Counted from the stretch's first letter, positions 45,886 to 54,528 are shown. The stretch is 64,000 bases of DNA from Herminiimonas arsenicoxydans (GCA_000026125.1 CU207211.1:372001-436000), one strand, 5' to 3'. Numbers and translations: made by a program. The notes: generated by a model not told the origin, from the sequence alone.

Positions 45886-46899
45886 TCAGGCCAGCGGTAC
45901 ATCCGGCATGCCGGATGATGTCGTGTCGGGCAGCGATTTTCCATGCAGGAGTATGCGTACCAGCACCAGACCGTGATCTGAAGCCTGTGGCTGTTTGAAT
46001 GTCATGTGGTCATTCAGGTACATCACTTCAGCCACTTCGCCTATCGCCGCGCGCGATGCCGGATTGAATTCTTCAGAAACCAGTATGTGATCGATCGTCT
46101 CATAGATGCCATCGTGCACATGCGTGTAGCCGACGTCGCGCAAGGCATCACGGCGGGACTGGATGCGATAACTTTCAAATAGCCTGTCGTCGATGCCGTC
46201 CAGCGGATATTTCCCCAGGCCCATTACCATTTGCGTCGGAATTGCGCTGGCGACATCGTTGAAGTCGCCCATGACAATAATCGGCAGGCGCTTTTTCTTG
46301 TTTACATTGGACAGCAGTGTTCGCAAGCCTAGCGCATCGGTGCCGCGCCGGATCAGCGAACGCAGCATGGCGATACCGGCTTGATCCGGATGATCGTCGT
46401 TGTTATCGTTGCGATAATCCGGCAGCTTGGATTTCAGGTGGCAGACAAATACATGCGTCAGCAAGTCGGGTGCAATTTCTATCGTTGCGTGCAGTATCGG
46501 ACGCGTGAAACGGCTGACCGGATGATGCACGCCAGGCAGGGTGACGCTTAAATTATTCGGTAATTCCGTGTAAATCACCGCGCCGGGGGATACCGGCAGG
46601 CGCGATATCAAGGCGACGCTGGGTGTCAGATGATCGGTCAGTGGGTCCGGATCGAAGCCGATCAGTTGTGCATCGCGATAATTCTGTGTTTTGGCCAGCA
46701 CGTCTTTCAAGGCGTCTTGCGAGAAAATTTCCTGCAGGCCGATGACATCGGCATCGAGTCTGTCCAGCTGCTGCGCGATCCAGTTGATTTTTACGTCGTA
46801 TTCTTCGCTTGAATACGGAATCTGGTCGTCATAGTATTTCATGCCCGGCAAGGCCAGATTGCAGACATTGAAGCTTGCAAAGCGAAGTTCTTGTTGCAT
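45886..46899 (-). CDS. Endonuclease/exonuclease/phosphatase family protein
   Basis: A 337-residue metal-dependent phosphoesterase (EEP fold). It begins with FASFNVCNLALPG and has DADVIGLQEIFSQDALKDVL with the metal-binding Glu, PIIVMGDFNDVASA with the Asp/Asn pair, and the C-terminal SDHGLVLVRI with the catalytic His. No signal peptide is visible, so it is probably cytoplasmic. The start at 46899 has TTGGAG nine bases upstream; an ATG four codons earlier is possible. Substrate unknown. Confidence 0.88.
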   Translation of the reverse strand: MQQELRFASFNVCNLALPGMKYYDDQIPYSSEEYDVKINWIAQQLDRLDADVIGLQEIFSQDALKDVLAKTQNYRDAQLIGFDPDPLTDHLTPSVALISRLPVSPGAVIYTELPNNLSVTLPGVHHPVSRFTRPILHATIEIAPDLLTHVFVCHLKSKLPDYRNDNNDDHPDQAGIAMLRSLIRRGTDALGLRTLLSNVNKKKRLPIIVMGDFNDVASAIPTQMVMGLGKYPLDGIDDRLFESYRIQSRRDALRDVGYTHVHDGIYETIDHILVSEEFNPASRAAIGEVAEVMYLNDHMTFKQPQASDHGLVLVRILLHGKSLPDTTSSGMPDVPLA

Positions 46900-46934
46900 A
46901 ATGTGCTCCAATTTTTAAGATGAGCGTAACACGC

Positions 46935-47426
46935 ATGGCAAAAAAAGAGCATATTTCCGAAACGCCAGCGACCCATTTTTTGCGCCGCAAAGAGATTGCT
47001 TTTTCCGAGCATCCTTATGATTATGAAGAGCATGGCGGCACCACGGTTTCCGCGCGCAAGCTGGGTGTCGACGAGCACGCCGTCGTCAAGACTCTGGTCA
47101 TGCAGGACGAAGCAGCCAAGCCCCTGATAGTGCTGATGCATGGTGATTGCAAGGTATCGACCAAGAATCTGGCGCGGCAGATCGGCTGCAAATCGGTGGA
47201 GCCGTGCAAACCGGAAGTGGCGAACCGGCATTCCGGATTTTTGATTGGCGGCACCTCGCCATTCGGTACACGCAAGACGATGCCGGTGTATGTCGAGCAG
47301 AGTATTCTTGATCTGGAAAAGATATATATAAACGGCGGGAGACGCGGTTATCTGATCGGCATAGCGCCGCAGGTCTTGACGCAGGTATTGTCGGCAACGA
47401 CAGTCCAGTGTGCGCTGGAAGAATAA
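46935..47426 (+). CDS. ybaK: Cys-tRNA(Pro)/aminoacyl-tRNA deacylase, YbaK type
   Basis: A trans-editing enzyme of the YbaK/EbsC family that hydrolyses mischarged Cys-tRNA(Pro); 163 residues. Family motifs: HPYDYEEHGGTTVSARKLGVD near the N-terminus, VVKTLVMQ with the catalytic Lys, and SPFGTRKTMPVYVEQSI. A start 15 bp earlier (46920) is also possible. Divergent from the EEP gene, with only about 35 bp between. Confidence 0.92.
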   Translation: MAKKEHISETPATHFLRRKEIAFSEHPYDYEEHGGTTVSARKLGVDEHAVVKTLVMQDEAAKPLIVLMHGDCKVSTKNLARQIGCKSVEPCKPEVANRHSGFLIGGTSPFGTRKTMPVYVEQSILDLEKIYINGGRRGYLIGIAPQVLTQVLSATTVQCALEE

Positions 47427-47518
47427 AGAATCAGCTTGAGAGTGCTGTTTTGCAGGCAAGGATAGCAAACTGTAAAGCACGCGGCTGAAACATAATAAAA
47501 ATATAATGAAGGGTTGAT

Positions 47519-48136
47519 ATGAATACAGTTCTGAGTACGGTTTTATTTGCCATTGGCGCCTACCTGATCGGCTCGATTTCATTTGCAGTAGTTGTCAGCA
47601 AATGTTTTCGCTTGGCCGACCCGCGCAGTTATGGCTCGAAAAATCCGGGTGCAACCAATGTGCTGCGCAGCGGGAATAAAAAGGCGGCGATATTGACGCT
47701 GTTGGGCGATGGAGCAAAAGGTTTTGTCGCAGTCTGGCTGGTCAAACACTTCGGACCGGATTACGGCGTGCAGGAAAGCGGCGTGGCGCTGGTTGCGATT
47801 GCGGTTTTCCTCGGCCATCTGTGGCCGATATTTTTTCGCTTCGTCGGCGGCAAAGGTGTGGCGACGGCGCTGGGCATATTGCTGGCGCTGAATGGCTGGC
47901 TCGGCCTGGCAACCCTGATTACCTGGCTGGTGATCGCGTATGCCTTCCGCTACTCATCTTTTGCCGCATTGATTGCCGCGATTTTTGCGCCGTTCTATTA
48001 CGCTTTGATGTTTGGGCCAGATGCAATTCTGCTGGCGGTGGTGGCGATGAGCGTATTGCTGATTTACCGGCACGGCAAGAATATCGGGAATTTGTTGGCG
48101 GGTAAGGAAAGTCGAATTGGCAGCAAGAAAAAATAA
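47519..48136 (+). CDS. plsY: Glycerol-3-phosphate acyltransferase
   Basis: Inner-membrane acyltransferase that uses acyl phosphate to make lysophosphatidic acid; 205 residues. The three cytosolic motifs are present: [41 protein letters not shown] and the C-terminal [17 protein letters not shown]. Five hydrophobic spans. The product would feed PlsC, encoded at the left edge of the window. Confidence 0.96.
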   Translation: MNTVLSTVLFAIGAYLIGSISFAVVVSKCFRLADPRSYGSKNPGATNVLRSGNKKAAILTLLGDGAKGFVAVWLVKHFGPDYGVQESGVALVAIAVFLGHLWPIFFRFVGGKGVATALGILLALNGWLGLATLITWLVIAYAFRYSSFAALIAAIFAPFYYALMFGPDAILLAVVAMSVLLIYRHGKNIGNLLAGKESRIGSKKK

Positions 48137-48154
48137 GGATTTTCATCTGTTCAT

Positions 48155-48319
48155 TCAAACGCAACTGGATTTGCGATTTGAGTGATTGCTGTTGCCATGT
48201 CCGTGTGCGGCAAAGCCGGTAGGCATCTGCACATCATATTTGCGGCGACCGAATGCCGCCAGGTCTGCCAATTCGATCAGCAGATTTACCACCCAACCAT
48301 GATGACTGAATAAATTCAA
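48155..48319 (-). CDS. Possible 54-residue small ORF
   Basis: A minus-strand frame between plsY and bluB that starts at a TTG (48317-48319). It begins LNLFSHHGWVVNLLIELADL and continues with a His/Asn/Ser-rich tail. The amphipathic first half looks coding-like, but there is no well-placed ribosome binding site and no recognised family. It may be a real small protein, a decayed gene end, or chance. Confidence 0.22.
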   Translation of the reverse strand: MNLFSHHGWVVNLLIELADLAAFGRRKYDVQMPTGFAAHGHGNSNHSNRKSSCV

Positions 48320-48324
48320 ATTTC

Positions 48325-48996
48325 ATGCGGCTCACCATGAACCCAAACAAATTTTCCACACCAGAAATTGAAGCCATCTATGACGTGATGCGTGCGCGTC
48401 GCGATATGCGGCATTTTGTCCCTGGGGAACTGGAAGATGGTCAGTTGGAGCGTTTCATTCAGGCGGCGCACATGGGGCCCAGTGTCGGCCTGATGCAGCC
48501 ATGGCGTTTCATCCGTATCAGCGATACGGGATTGCGACGGTCCATACAGGAACATGTTGAGCAGGAAAGGATTGCTACCGCTGATGCGTTGGGCGAGCGC
48601 TCCAGCGAATTCATGCGAATTAAGGTGGAAGGAATTCTATCTTGCGCGGAAGTGCTGGTGGTGGGTTTGATCGACCAGCGCGAGAGGTTTGTATTTGGAC
48701 GTCGTACCATGCCTGAGATGGATCTGGCTTCCGCATCATGCGCGATACAGAATATGTGGCTGGCTGCGCGTGCTGAAGGGATTGGTATGGGCTGGGTATC
48801 CCTGTTTGACCCCGCGAGATTGCGTGAAATATGCCAGATGCCTGATGGCAGTCAACCTATTGCCATTCTCTGTCTGGGGCAGGTGAAAGGATTTTATCCT
48901 GCCCCCATGCTGGAAATTGAGGCTTGGGATAAGCGAAAAGCGCTAGGCGAGATTTATTATGAAAACGTCTGGGCTGCTGAAAAGTCTCTTCCGTAA
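48325..48996 (+). CDS. bluB: 5,6-dimethylbenzimidazole synthase
   Basis: A 223-residue flavin-destructase of the nitroreductase fold that turns FMNH2 into the lower ligand of vitamin B12. Family features are RARRDMRHFVPGE near the N-terminus, HMGPSVGLMQPWRFI and the C-terminal GMGWVSLFDP. An internal ATG at 48337 is also a possible start. No cobalamin riboswitch is evident upstream. It is isolated from other cobalamin genes here, apart from the uroporphyrinogen methyltransferase at 62.9 kb. Confidence 0.92.
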   Translation: MRLTMNPNKFSTPEIEAIYDVMRARRDMRHFVPGELEDGQLERFIQAAHMGPSVGLMQPWRFIRISDTGLRRSIQEHVEQERIATADALGERSSEFMRIKVEGILSCAEVLVVGLIDQRERFVFGRRTMPEMDLASASCAIQNMWLAARAEGIGMGWVSLFDPARLREICQMPDGSQPIAILCLGQVKGFYPAPMLEIEAWDKRKALGEIYYENVWAAEKSLP

Positions 48997-49028
48997 TAAA
49001 TGCAGAGCGGTGCAGCGTCAGTCACGCT

Positions 49029-50057
49029 TTAAATTTCACGAATACTATCTAGCGGCCAGCGCGGCTTGACATTGAAGGCGTAGTCTTTTTTCGCAGCATC
49101 AGGATTGATCTGCAAGCGCATTGCGCCGGCGAATGCAATCATCGCGCCGTTGTCGGTGCAAAATTCCAGTTCCGGATAAAACACCTTGAAGTGCTTTTTC
49201 GCTGCAGCCGCATTCAGCGACTCGCGCAGTTGCTGGTTGGCGCCGACACCGCCGGCAATCACCAGGCGTTTCAAGCCGGTATGCTTGAGTGCGGTGACGC
49301 ATTTCGCGGTCAGCACTTCAACGATGGCATCGACGAAGGCGCGTGCGATGTTTGCCTTGTCTTGTTCGCAGATATTCGTAGTCTGATTTTTGACGACTGT
49401 CAGTACGGCAGTTTTCAATCCGGAAAAACTGAAATCCAGATTTTTTGAATGCAGCATGGGGCGGGGCAATTTGTAGGCGGTCGGATCGCCGAACTCGGCC
49501 ATGCGTGAAATAGCAGGCCCGCCCGGATAACCGAGACCCAGCAGCTTGGCAGACTTGTCGAATGCCTCTCCTGCTGCATCGTCCAGTGTTTCCCCCAGCA
49601 TCGTATATTGCCCGATACCATCGACGCGCATCAATTGGGTATGGCCGCCGGAAACCAGCAAGGCGATGAAGGGAAATTCCGGTGGCTCGCTGGCCAGCAG
49701 GGGCGACAGCAAATGGCCTTCCAGATGATGGATGCCGAGTACTGGCTTATCCAATGCCAGACCAAGGCCGCACGCAACCGAGGCGCCGACCAGCAATGCG
49801 CCAGCCAAACCGGGGCCTTGTGTATACGCGATGGCGTCGATGGCACCGTGCGCCACGCCGCTTTCGGAGAAAACCTGTTCCAGCAAGGGGATGGCACGGC
49901 GGATGTGGTCGCGCGAGGCCAGCTCCGGTACCACACCGCCGTATTCCTCATGCATTTTTACCTGCGAATAAAGCGCGTGCGCCAGCAAGCCACGCTGTGT
50001 GTCATACAGCGCGAGACCTGTTTCATCACAGGAGGATTCAATACCGAGAACAAGCAT
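49029..50057 (-). CDS. tsaD: tRNA N6-adenosine threonylcarbamoyltransferase
   Basis: A 342-residue catalytic subunit of t6A37 tRNA modification (Kae1/Gcp). It begins [19 protein letters not shown] and has the metal-binding [10 protein letters not shown] (H-x3-H), [13 protein letters not shown] and [15 protein letters not shown]. The start at 50057 has GGAAGAG-type ribosome signal close upstream; the open frame extends another 500 bp upstream in shadow of the nasT gene and is excluded. Confidence 0.97.
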   Translation of the reverse strand: MLVLGIESSCDETGLALYDTQRGLLAHALYSQVKMHEEYGGVVPELASRDHIRRAIPLLEQVFSESGVAHGAIDAIAYTQGPGLAGALLVGASVACGLGLALDKPVLGIHHLEGHLLSPLLASEPPEFPFIALLVSGGHTQLMRVDGIGQYTMLGETLDDAAGEAFDKSAKLLGLGYPGGPAISRMAEFGDPTAYKLPRPMLHSKNLDFSFSGLKTAVLTVVKNQTTNICEQDKANIARAFVDAIVEVLTAKCVTALKHTGLKRLVIAGGVGANQQLRESLNAAAAKKHFKVFYPELEFCTDNGAMIAFAGAMRLQINPDAAKKDYAFNVKPRWPLDSIREI

Positions 50058-50162
50058 AAGGAAGAGAGGTGCGGGAAAAATGCAATTGTTGGTGCGATTC
50101 TTGCATGGATTGTAGCTTATTCTGGTGCAAGACCGCATCACTATGCTGGGTAGATTGCTGCA

Positions 50163-50822
50163 ATGACTAAAACTTTCCAATCCGACATGCGTTCCGATGT
50201 TCGCTCGTTGCGCATAGTTGTCGTCAACACTGTCATTCCGCCGGAAGGCGAGCAGGATGAAGTTGCCTGGATGCAGGCGGAGCGCGCACGTGCGCTGCGC
50301 ATAGGCTTGCTGGAAGCAGGCTATAACATCATCGCGGTTTTCCCTGCTGATATGCATTTGCCGGATCGCGTTGCGCAATTGCAGCCGGACATGATCATTA
50401 TTGATGCCGAATCCGATTCGCGTGATGTGCTGGAGCACGTCGTGGTGGCGACGCGGGATGCGCCGCGCCCTATCGTCTTGTTCACAGAAGATCACGCGAC
50501 TTCCAGCATGGAGGCGGCAATGGCTGCGGGCGTGTCTGCTTATGTGGTGGCCGGTTTGCAATCGGAGCGCATCAAGCCGGTGCTGGATGTGGCGCTGGCG
50601 CGTTTCAACGCCGAACAGAAATTACGCACTGAATTGTCGGATACCAAACTCAAGCTGGCCGAACGCAAGACGATAGAGCGCGCCAAGGGTTTATTGATGG
50701 AGCGCCATCGTATCTCCGAAGATGATGCGTATACAAAACTGCGCCGGATGGCGATGGACAAGAACCTGAAGTTGTCCGAGCTGGCGCAACGCATACTCGA
50801 TGTCGCCGATCTGCTGGGTTAA
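50163..50822 (+). CDS. nasT: ANTAR-domain antiterminator regulator, NasT type
   Basis: A 219-residue protein: an N-terminal receiver-like domain (~16-140) and a C-terminal ANTAR RNA-binding domain (~155-215; [20 protein letters not shown] and [11 protein letters not shown]). The receiver starts [19 protein letters not shown]; the usual acidic pair is missing and about ten residues are inserted before the first helix, though an Asp is at the acceptor position in [10 protein letters not shown]. The RNA it should bind, two hexaloop hairpins with A1 and G4, lies 135 bp downstream in the nas leader. No NasS partner gene is adjacent. Confidence 0.93.
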   Translation: MTKTFQSDMRSDVRSLRIVVVNTVIPPEGEQDEVAWMQAERARALRIGLLEAGYNIIAVFPADMHLPDRVAQLQPDMIIIDAESDSRDVLEHVVVATRDAPRPIVLFTEDHATSSMEAAMAAGVSAYVVAGLQSERIKPVLDVALARFNAEQKLRTELSDTKLKLAERKTIERAKGLLMERHRISEDDAYTKLRRMAMDKNLKLSELAQRILDVADLLG

Positions 50823-50843
50823 ATACAATAAAGGCAGGGGCGC

Positions 50844-50860
50844 GCACTAAATCAATGCAT
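50844..50860 (+). promoter_or_regulatory. NtrC-like dyad upstream of the nas leader promoter
   Basis: CGCACT-AAATC-AATGCA follows the NtrC plan TGCACY-N5-RGTGCA with two mismatches. It lies about 95-110 bp upstream of the predicted sigma-54 start, the distance of an NtrC enhancer. A single TGCACC half site lies at 50894-50899. Confidence 0.4.
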
Positions 50861-50928
50861 TGCACGAAAAGAGAGCAATAAGAGATCGCTATCTGCACCG
50901 TACCTGTTCCAAATTGCGCAATTAACGC

Positions 50929-50944
50929 TGGCACGTCATTTGCT
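50929..50944 (+). promoter_or_regulatory. Sigma-54 promoter of the nas operon leader
   Basis: TGGCACG-TCAT-TTGCT matches the -24/-12 consensus TGGCACG-N4-TTGCW at every fixed position, with 12 bp from the -24 GG to the -12 GC. The start should be near 50954, just before the first ANTAR hairpin at 50957. Confidence 0.85.
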
Positions 50945-50956
50945 GAAGAGTAGCTA

Positions 50957-51006
50957 GTACCAACGACGGTGCCAAGAATTAAAAACTGTTCGGACCAATG
51001 ACGGTC
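50957..51006 (+). ncRNA. ANTAR two-hairpin antiterminator element
   Basis: Hairpin P1 has stem GTACC/GGTGC (50957-50961 with 50968-50972) and hexaloop AACGAC. Hairpin P2 has stem GACC/GGTC (50993-50996 with 51003-51006) and hexaloop AATGAC. Both loops have A at position 1 and G at position 4, the defining feature of ANTAR target RNAs, and the P2 hairpin stands just before a terminator. NasT bound here should prevent terminator formation when nitrate or nitrite is present. Confidence 0.85.
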
Positions 51007-51020
51007 GGGATGGTCAGGAC

Positions 51021-51073
51021 AAGGACGTCCGTGTCGCAAGAGCGCAGCTCTTGCCGACCGGACGTCCTTTTTT
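51021..51073 (+). terminator. Leader attenuator terminator of the nas operon
   Basis: A long hairpin: AAGGACGTCCG (51021-51031) pairs with 51059-51069, then GTC/GAC and an inner 8-bp stem (51036-51043 with 51047-51054) around a 3-nt loop, ending in T6. It lies 26 bp before nasF, so it must be read through for transporter expression. Confidence 0.92.
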
Positions 51074-51098
51074 ATTGCGCAAACCCTTGAGGATCACC

Positions 51099-52349
51099 AT
51101 GACAACGAACGACAGGAAATTCAATATGACACGGCGCACCGTCTTGAAAGCAGGAACAGCCATCACGGCATCGGCCTTCGGTGGCCTGGCAACCCAAGGT
51201 GTGTGGGCAGCAGGTTCCGACAAGCCGGAAAAGGAAGAAGTCAAAGTCGGCTTCATTCCGCTGACCGATTGCGCCTCGGTAGTCATGGCGTCAGTCATGG
51301 GTTTCGATAAAAAATACGGCATCAAGATTGTTCCGACCAAGGAGTCGTCATGGGCAGGCGTACGTGACAAGCTGGTCAATGGCGAATTGGATGCAGCACA
51401 TGTCCTCTATGGCTTGATTTACGGCGTACACGGAGGCATAGGCGGCGCCAAAAAAGACATGGCCGTTCTGATGAGCATCAATAACAATGGTCAGGCGATC
51501 TCCCTTTCCAAAAAGCTGGCGGACAAGGGCGCAGTGAATGGCGCCGGCCTGGCCAAGCTGATGCAAATGGAAAAACGCGAATACACATTCGCGCAAACTT
51601 TCCCTACCGGCACACATGCAATGTGGCTGTACTACTGGCTGGCGACCTATGGCATCAACCCGATGAAAGATGCCAAAGTCATCACCGTGCCGCCACCGCA
51701 AATGGTCGCCAATATGCGCGTCGGCAATATGGATGGCTTTTGCGTTGGCGAACCGTGGAATCACCGCGCGATTGTTGATGGCATCGGTATCACTGCGGCG
51801 ACATCGCAAGACATCTGGAAAGATCATCCGGAAAAAGTTCTCGGTACAACATCCGAATGGGTTGCCAAATATCCAAACACCGCTCGTGCAATGACGGCGG
51901 CTGTTCTAGAGGCAAGCCGCTGGATTGATGCCTCGTTGTCGAACAAAAACAAGATGGCAGAAACGATTGCGGCCAAGTCCTATGTCAATACATCCGTCGA
52001 TGTCATCAATCAGCGCATTCTCGGTCGTTATAGCGACGGCATGGGCAAGACTTGGGACGATCCTAACTACATGAAGTTTTACAACGATGGTGCGGTCAAT
52101 TTCCCGTACCTGTCGGATGGCATGTGGTTCATGACGCAGCACAAGCGCTGGGGCCTGGCCAAGGGCGAACCGGATTACATGGGTACAGCCAAGTCGATCA
52201 ACCGCATCGATCTGTACAAGGAAGCCGCCACCATGGCGAATGTCCCGGTACCGAAGAATGTCATGCGTAGCTCGAAGCTGATCGACGGCGTGGTGTGGGA
52301 TGGCAAGAATCCAAAAGCTTACGCGGAATCATTCAAGATCAAGGCATAG
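51099..52349 (+). CDS. nasF: Nitrate ABC transporter substrate-binding protein (NasF/NrtA)
   Basis: A 416-residue periplasmic nitrate/nitrite-binding protein of the NrtA/CmpA family. It has a Tat signal: MTRRTVLKAGTAI followed by a hydrophobic stretch and VWAAG. Mature motifs include VKVGFIPLTDCASVVMA and VGNMDGFCVGEPWNHRA. The start at 51099 has GAGGATCACC before it; an in-frame ATG at 51051 lies inside the leader terminator and is rejected. The signal peptide argues against a cytoplasmic NasS-type sensor role. First gene of nasF-E-D. Confidence 0.93.
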   Translation: MTTNDRKFNMTRRTVLKAGTAITASAFGGLATQGVWAAGSDKPEKEEVKVGFIPLTDCASVVMASVMGFDKKYGIKIVPTKESSWAGVRDKLVNGELDAAHVLYGLIYGVHGGIGGAKKDMAVLMSINNNGQAISLSKKLADKGAVNGAGLAKLMQMEKREYTFAQTFPTGTHAMWLYYWLATYGINPMKDAKVITVPPPQMVANMRVGNMDGFCVGEPWNHRAIVDGIGITAATSQDIWKDHPEKVLGTTSEWVAKYPNTARAMTAAVLEASRWIDASLSNKNKMAETIAAKSYVNTSVDVINQRILGRYSDGMGKTWDDPNYMKFYNDGAVNFPYLSDGMWFMTQHKRWGLAKGEPDYMGTAKSINRIDLYKEAATMANVPVPKNVMRSSKLIDGVVWDGKNPKAYAESFKIKA

Positions 52350-52358
52350 GGAGTCATC

Positions 52359-53273
52359 ATGAGCGCAATCATGCACGTTGTAGAAAACGCGCCTGTCAGC
52401 ACGACGACAGATGCCAAAGTATCGGACAGTGTCGCGAAAAGTATCGGCGCGACACCAGTCGCCGACAAGCCGGCGACAAGAGCCGGCATGTTTTCACTGC
52501 GGCCGTTTTTCATGAGCGTCGTGCCGCCAATTTTTGGTGTGCTGTTTCTCGTACTGGTATGGGAAATCATCTCCGCCAAAAACAGCGGTATTCCATCGCC
52601 GGCGGTGACCCTGAAATCGGCCATCGATTTGTTTGCCGATCCGTTCTACAGCAATGGTCCGAATGACCAGGGTATAGGCTGGAACATTCTGGCATCGCTG
52701 AAGCGCGTTGCTGTCGGCTTCGGTCTGGCCGCACTGGTCGGCATTCCATTGGGCTTCATGATCGGGCGCTTCAAGTTCCTGTCAGGCATGTTCAATCCGA
52801 TTATCAGTTTGCTCAAGCCGGTATCGCCGCTGGCTTGGTTGCCGATAGGCTTGCTGGTATTCAAGGCTGCTGATCCGGCCGCGATCTGGTCGATTTTTAT
52901 CTGCTCCATCTGGCCGATGATCATCAATACCGCGGTCGGCGTACAGCGTGTGCCGCAGGATTACATGAACGTCGCCAGGGTCTTGAATCTGTCCGAATGG
53001 AAAATCGTGACCAAGATTCTATTCCCATCGGTATTGCCATACATGTTGACCGGTGTACGTCTGGCGATCGGTACAGCATGGCTGGTGATCGTCGCGGCAG
53101 AGATGCTGACCGGTGGTGTCGGGATCGGCTTCTGGGTCTGGGATGAATGGAATAACCTGAACGTGGCGCACATCATCATTGCCATCGTGGTCATCGGCAT
53201 CGTCGGTTTGGTACTGGAACAGATACTGGTCGGCATAGCCAGAGTCTTTACCTATGAAGATGTAAAAAATTGA
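52359..53273 (+). CDS. nasE: Nitrate ABC transporter permease (NasE/NrtB)
   Basis: A 304-residue permease with a hydrophilic N-terminus of about 60 residues and six spans. The BPD_transp_1 loop is IAVRRVPQDYMNVARVL-like: VGVQRVPQDYMNVARVLN with the EAA-type motif. PTPV-type substrate segments include FNPIISLLKPVSPLAWLPIG. AGGGAG stands before the ATG. It is between the binding protein (9 bp gap) and the ATPase. Confidence 0.93.
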   Translation: MSAIMHVVENAPVSTTTDAKVSDSVAKSIGATPVADKPATRAGMFSLRPFFMSVVPPIFGVLFLVLVWEIISAKNSGIPSPAVTLKSAIDLFADPFYSNGPNDQGIGWNILASLKRVAVGFGLAALVGIPLGFMIGRFKFLSGMFNPIISLLKPVSPLAWLPIGLLVFKAADPAAIWSIFICSIWPMIINTAVGVQRVPQDYMNVARVLNLSEWKIVTKILFPSVLPYMLTGVRLAIGTAWLVIVAAEMLTGGVGIGFWVWDEWNNLNVAHIIIAIVVIGIVGLVLEQILVGIARVFTYEDVKN

Positions 53274-53341
53274 TTGTGAAGCGCCGATCTGTATCAGATC
53301 GCAACGAGTTGCATTGCATAACAAGGCACAAGGAAAACATC

Positions 53342-54157
53342 ATGGATAACATCAACGGCAAGTTCATCGATATTCAACATGCGGAAATGTCCTTTCACAC
53401 AAAAAAGGGTGTTTTCAATGCGCTGACCGACATCAACCTGACGGTTGCAAAAGGCGAGTTCATCACGCTGATCGGGCATTCAGGTTGCGGCAAATCGACG
53501 TTGCTCAATTTGATAGCGGGTTTGACGCAGTCGACTGGGGGCATGCTCTTGTGCGGAAATCGGGAAATTGCCGGTCCGTCGCCGGAGCGCGCAGTCGTGT
53601 TTCAGAACCATTCGCTGTTGCCATGGCTGACCTGCTATGAAAATGTATATCTCGCAGTGGAGCGCGTATTCGGCAAGGTGGAAGGAAAAGCCAAGCTGCG
53701 TGCACGTACCAGGGCAGCGTTGTCACTGGTGGGCTTGACACATGCTGAACAGAAACGTCCGAATGAAATTTCAGGTGGCATGAAGCAACGGGTCGGTATC
53801 GCGCGCGCCTTGTCGATGGAGCCGAAAGTATTGCTGATGGATGAGCCGTTTGGTGCACTGGATGCATTGACGCGCGCGCACCTGCAGGATGAATTGCTGA
53901 AGATTGTTGCCGCGACCGGTTCTACTGTCGTGATGGTGACGCATGACGTGGATGAAGCGGTGCTGTTGTCGGACAAGATCGTGATGCTGACAAATGGCCC
54001 GTCTGCCACCATCGGCGAAATCCTGGAGGTGAAACTGGCGCATCCACGCGAGCGTGTTGCGCTGGCCAAGGATGCGCAGTATTCGGAATATCGGACTGCA
54101 GTATTGGAGTTTTTGTACCATCGTCAATCGCATCCGGCGGCGAAGGAAGCTGCATGA
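53342..54157 (+). CDS. nasD: Nitrate ABC transporter ATP-binding protein (NasD/NrtD-like)
   Basis: A 271-residue ATPase. Walker A is GHSGCGKSTLLNLIAGL, the signature is ISGGMKQRVGIARAL and Walker B is VLLMDEPFGALDALTR. The family of nitrate, sulfonate and taurine importers ends with a C-terminal extension here (HPRERVALAKDAQYSEY). The ATG at 53342 with AAGGAAAAC ahead is preferred over an upstream in-frame codon. Confidence 0.94.
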   Translation: MDNINGKFIDIQHAEMSFHTKKGVFNALTDINLTVAKGEFITLIGHSGCGKSTLLNLIAGLTQSTGGMLLCGNREIAGPSPERAVVFQNHSLLPWLTCYENVYLAVERVFGKVEGKAKLRARTRAALSLVGLTHAEQKRPNEISGGMKQRVGIARALSMEPKVLLMDEPFGALDALTRAHLQDELLKIVAATGSTVVMVTHDVDEAVLLSDKIVMLTNGPSATIGEILEVKLAHPRERVALAKDAQYSEYRTAVLEFLYHRQSHPAAKEAA

Positions 54158-54394
54158 GGATGCGGCTATATGCATCCGCCTGCTTGCACAATCGCTGATG
54201 AAAAGAGAGTAAGGATTTCGTTTTCTCATTTTATTTTTGGCATGACGATTTTTGCATGAGAGTTCCTTGAGTGAGGCGGCATGGCAAGTCAAATGCGCGG
54301 CTTATGTCATTTCAGTGCAAGCGCTGCCTGCAAATGGGCGGGATGGATATTCGCTTCATTTCCTGATCGACGCTGCACCAAATAAACAGCGTAT

Positions 54395-54411
54395 TGCACT
54401 TGTTAAGTGCA
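54395..54411 (+). promoter_or_regulatory. NtrC-type enhancer site upstream of nirB
   Basis: TGCACT-TGTTA-AGTGCA is a perfect dyad on the 17-bp NtrC plan, about 90-105 bp upstream of the predicted start. Single half sites flank it: TGCACCA at 54374-54380 and TGGTGCA at 54427-54433. Confidence 0.7.
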
Positions 54412-54473
54412 GAAGTCCTTTTCTTCTGGTGCAGAAAAAACTTGTATCAAGAAGTACGCACAAAAATAAAAAC

Positions 54474-54489
54474 TGGCATTTGTTTTGCT
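54474..54489 (+). promoter_or_regulatory. Sigma-54 promoter of nirB-nirD-nasA
   Basis: TGGCATTTGTTTTGCT has the -24 GG (54475-54476) and -12 GC (54487-54488) at the exact 12-bp spacing, with one mismatch in the -24 element. Start near 54499, about 30 bp before nirB. Confidence 0.75.
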
Positions 54490-54528
54490 TATTTGGATGT
54501 GCGAACAATCAATCTGTGGGATGCAGCG

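Noticed and set aside
48137..48324. Cobalamin riboswitch before bluB
   Set aside because: No B12-box-like sequence and no terminator or sequestering hairpin could be found in the interval.
50058..50561. N-terminal extension of tsaD
   Set aside because: The frame continues antisense through nasT, while [13 protein letters not shown] at 50057 is the canonical TsaD start.
51051..51098. Upstream ATG of nasF at 51051
   Set aside because: It lies inside the attenuator hairpin, and the ATG at 51099 has a ribosome binding site and begins a proper Tat signal.
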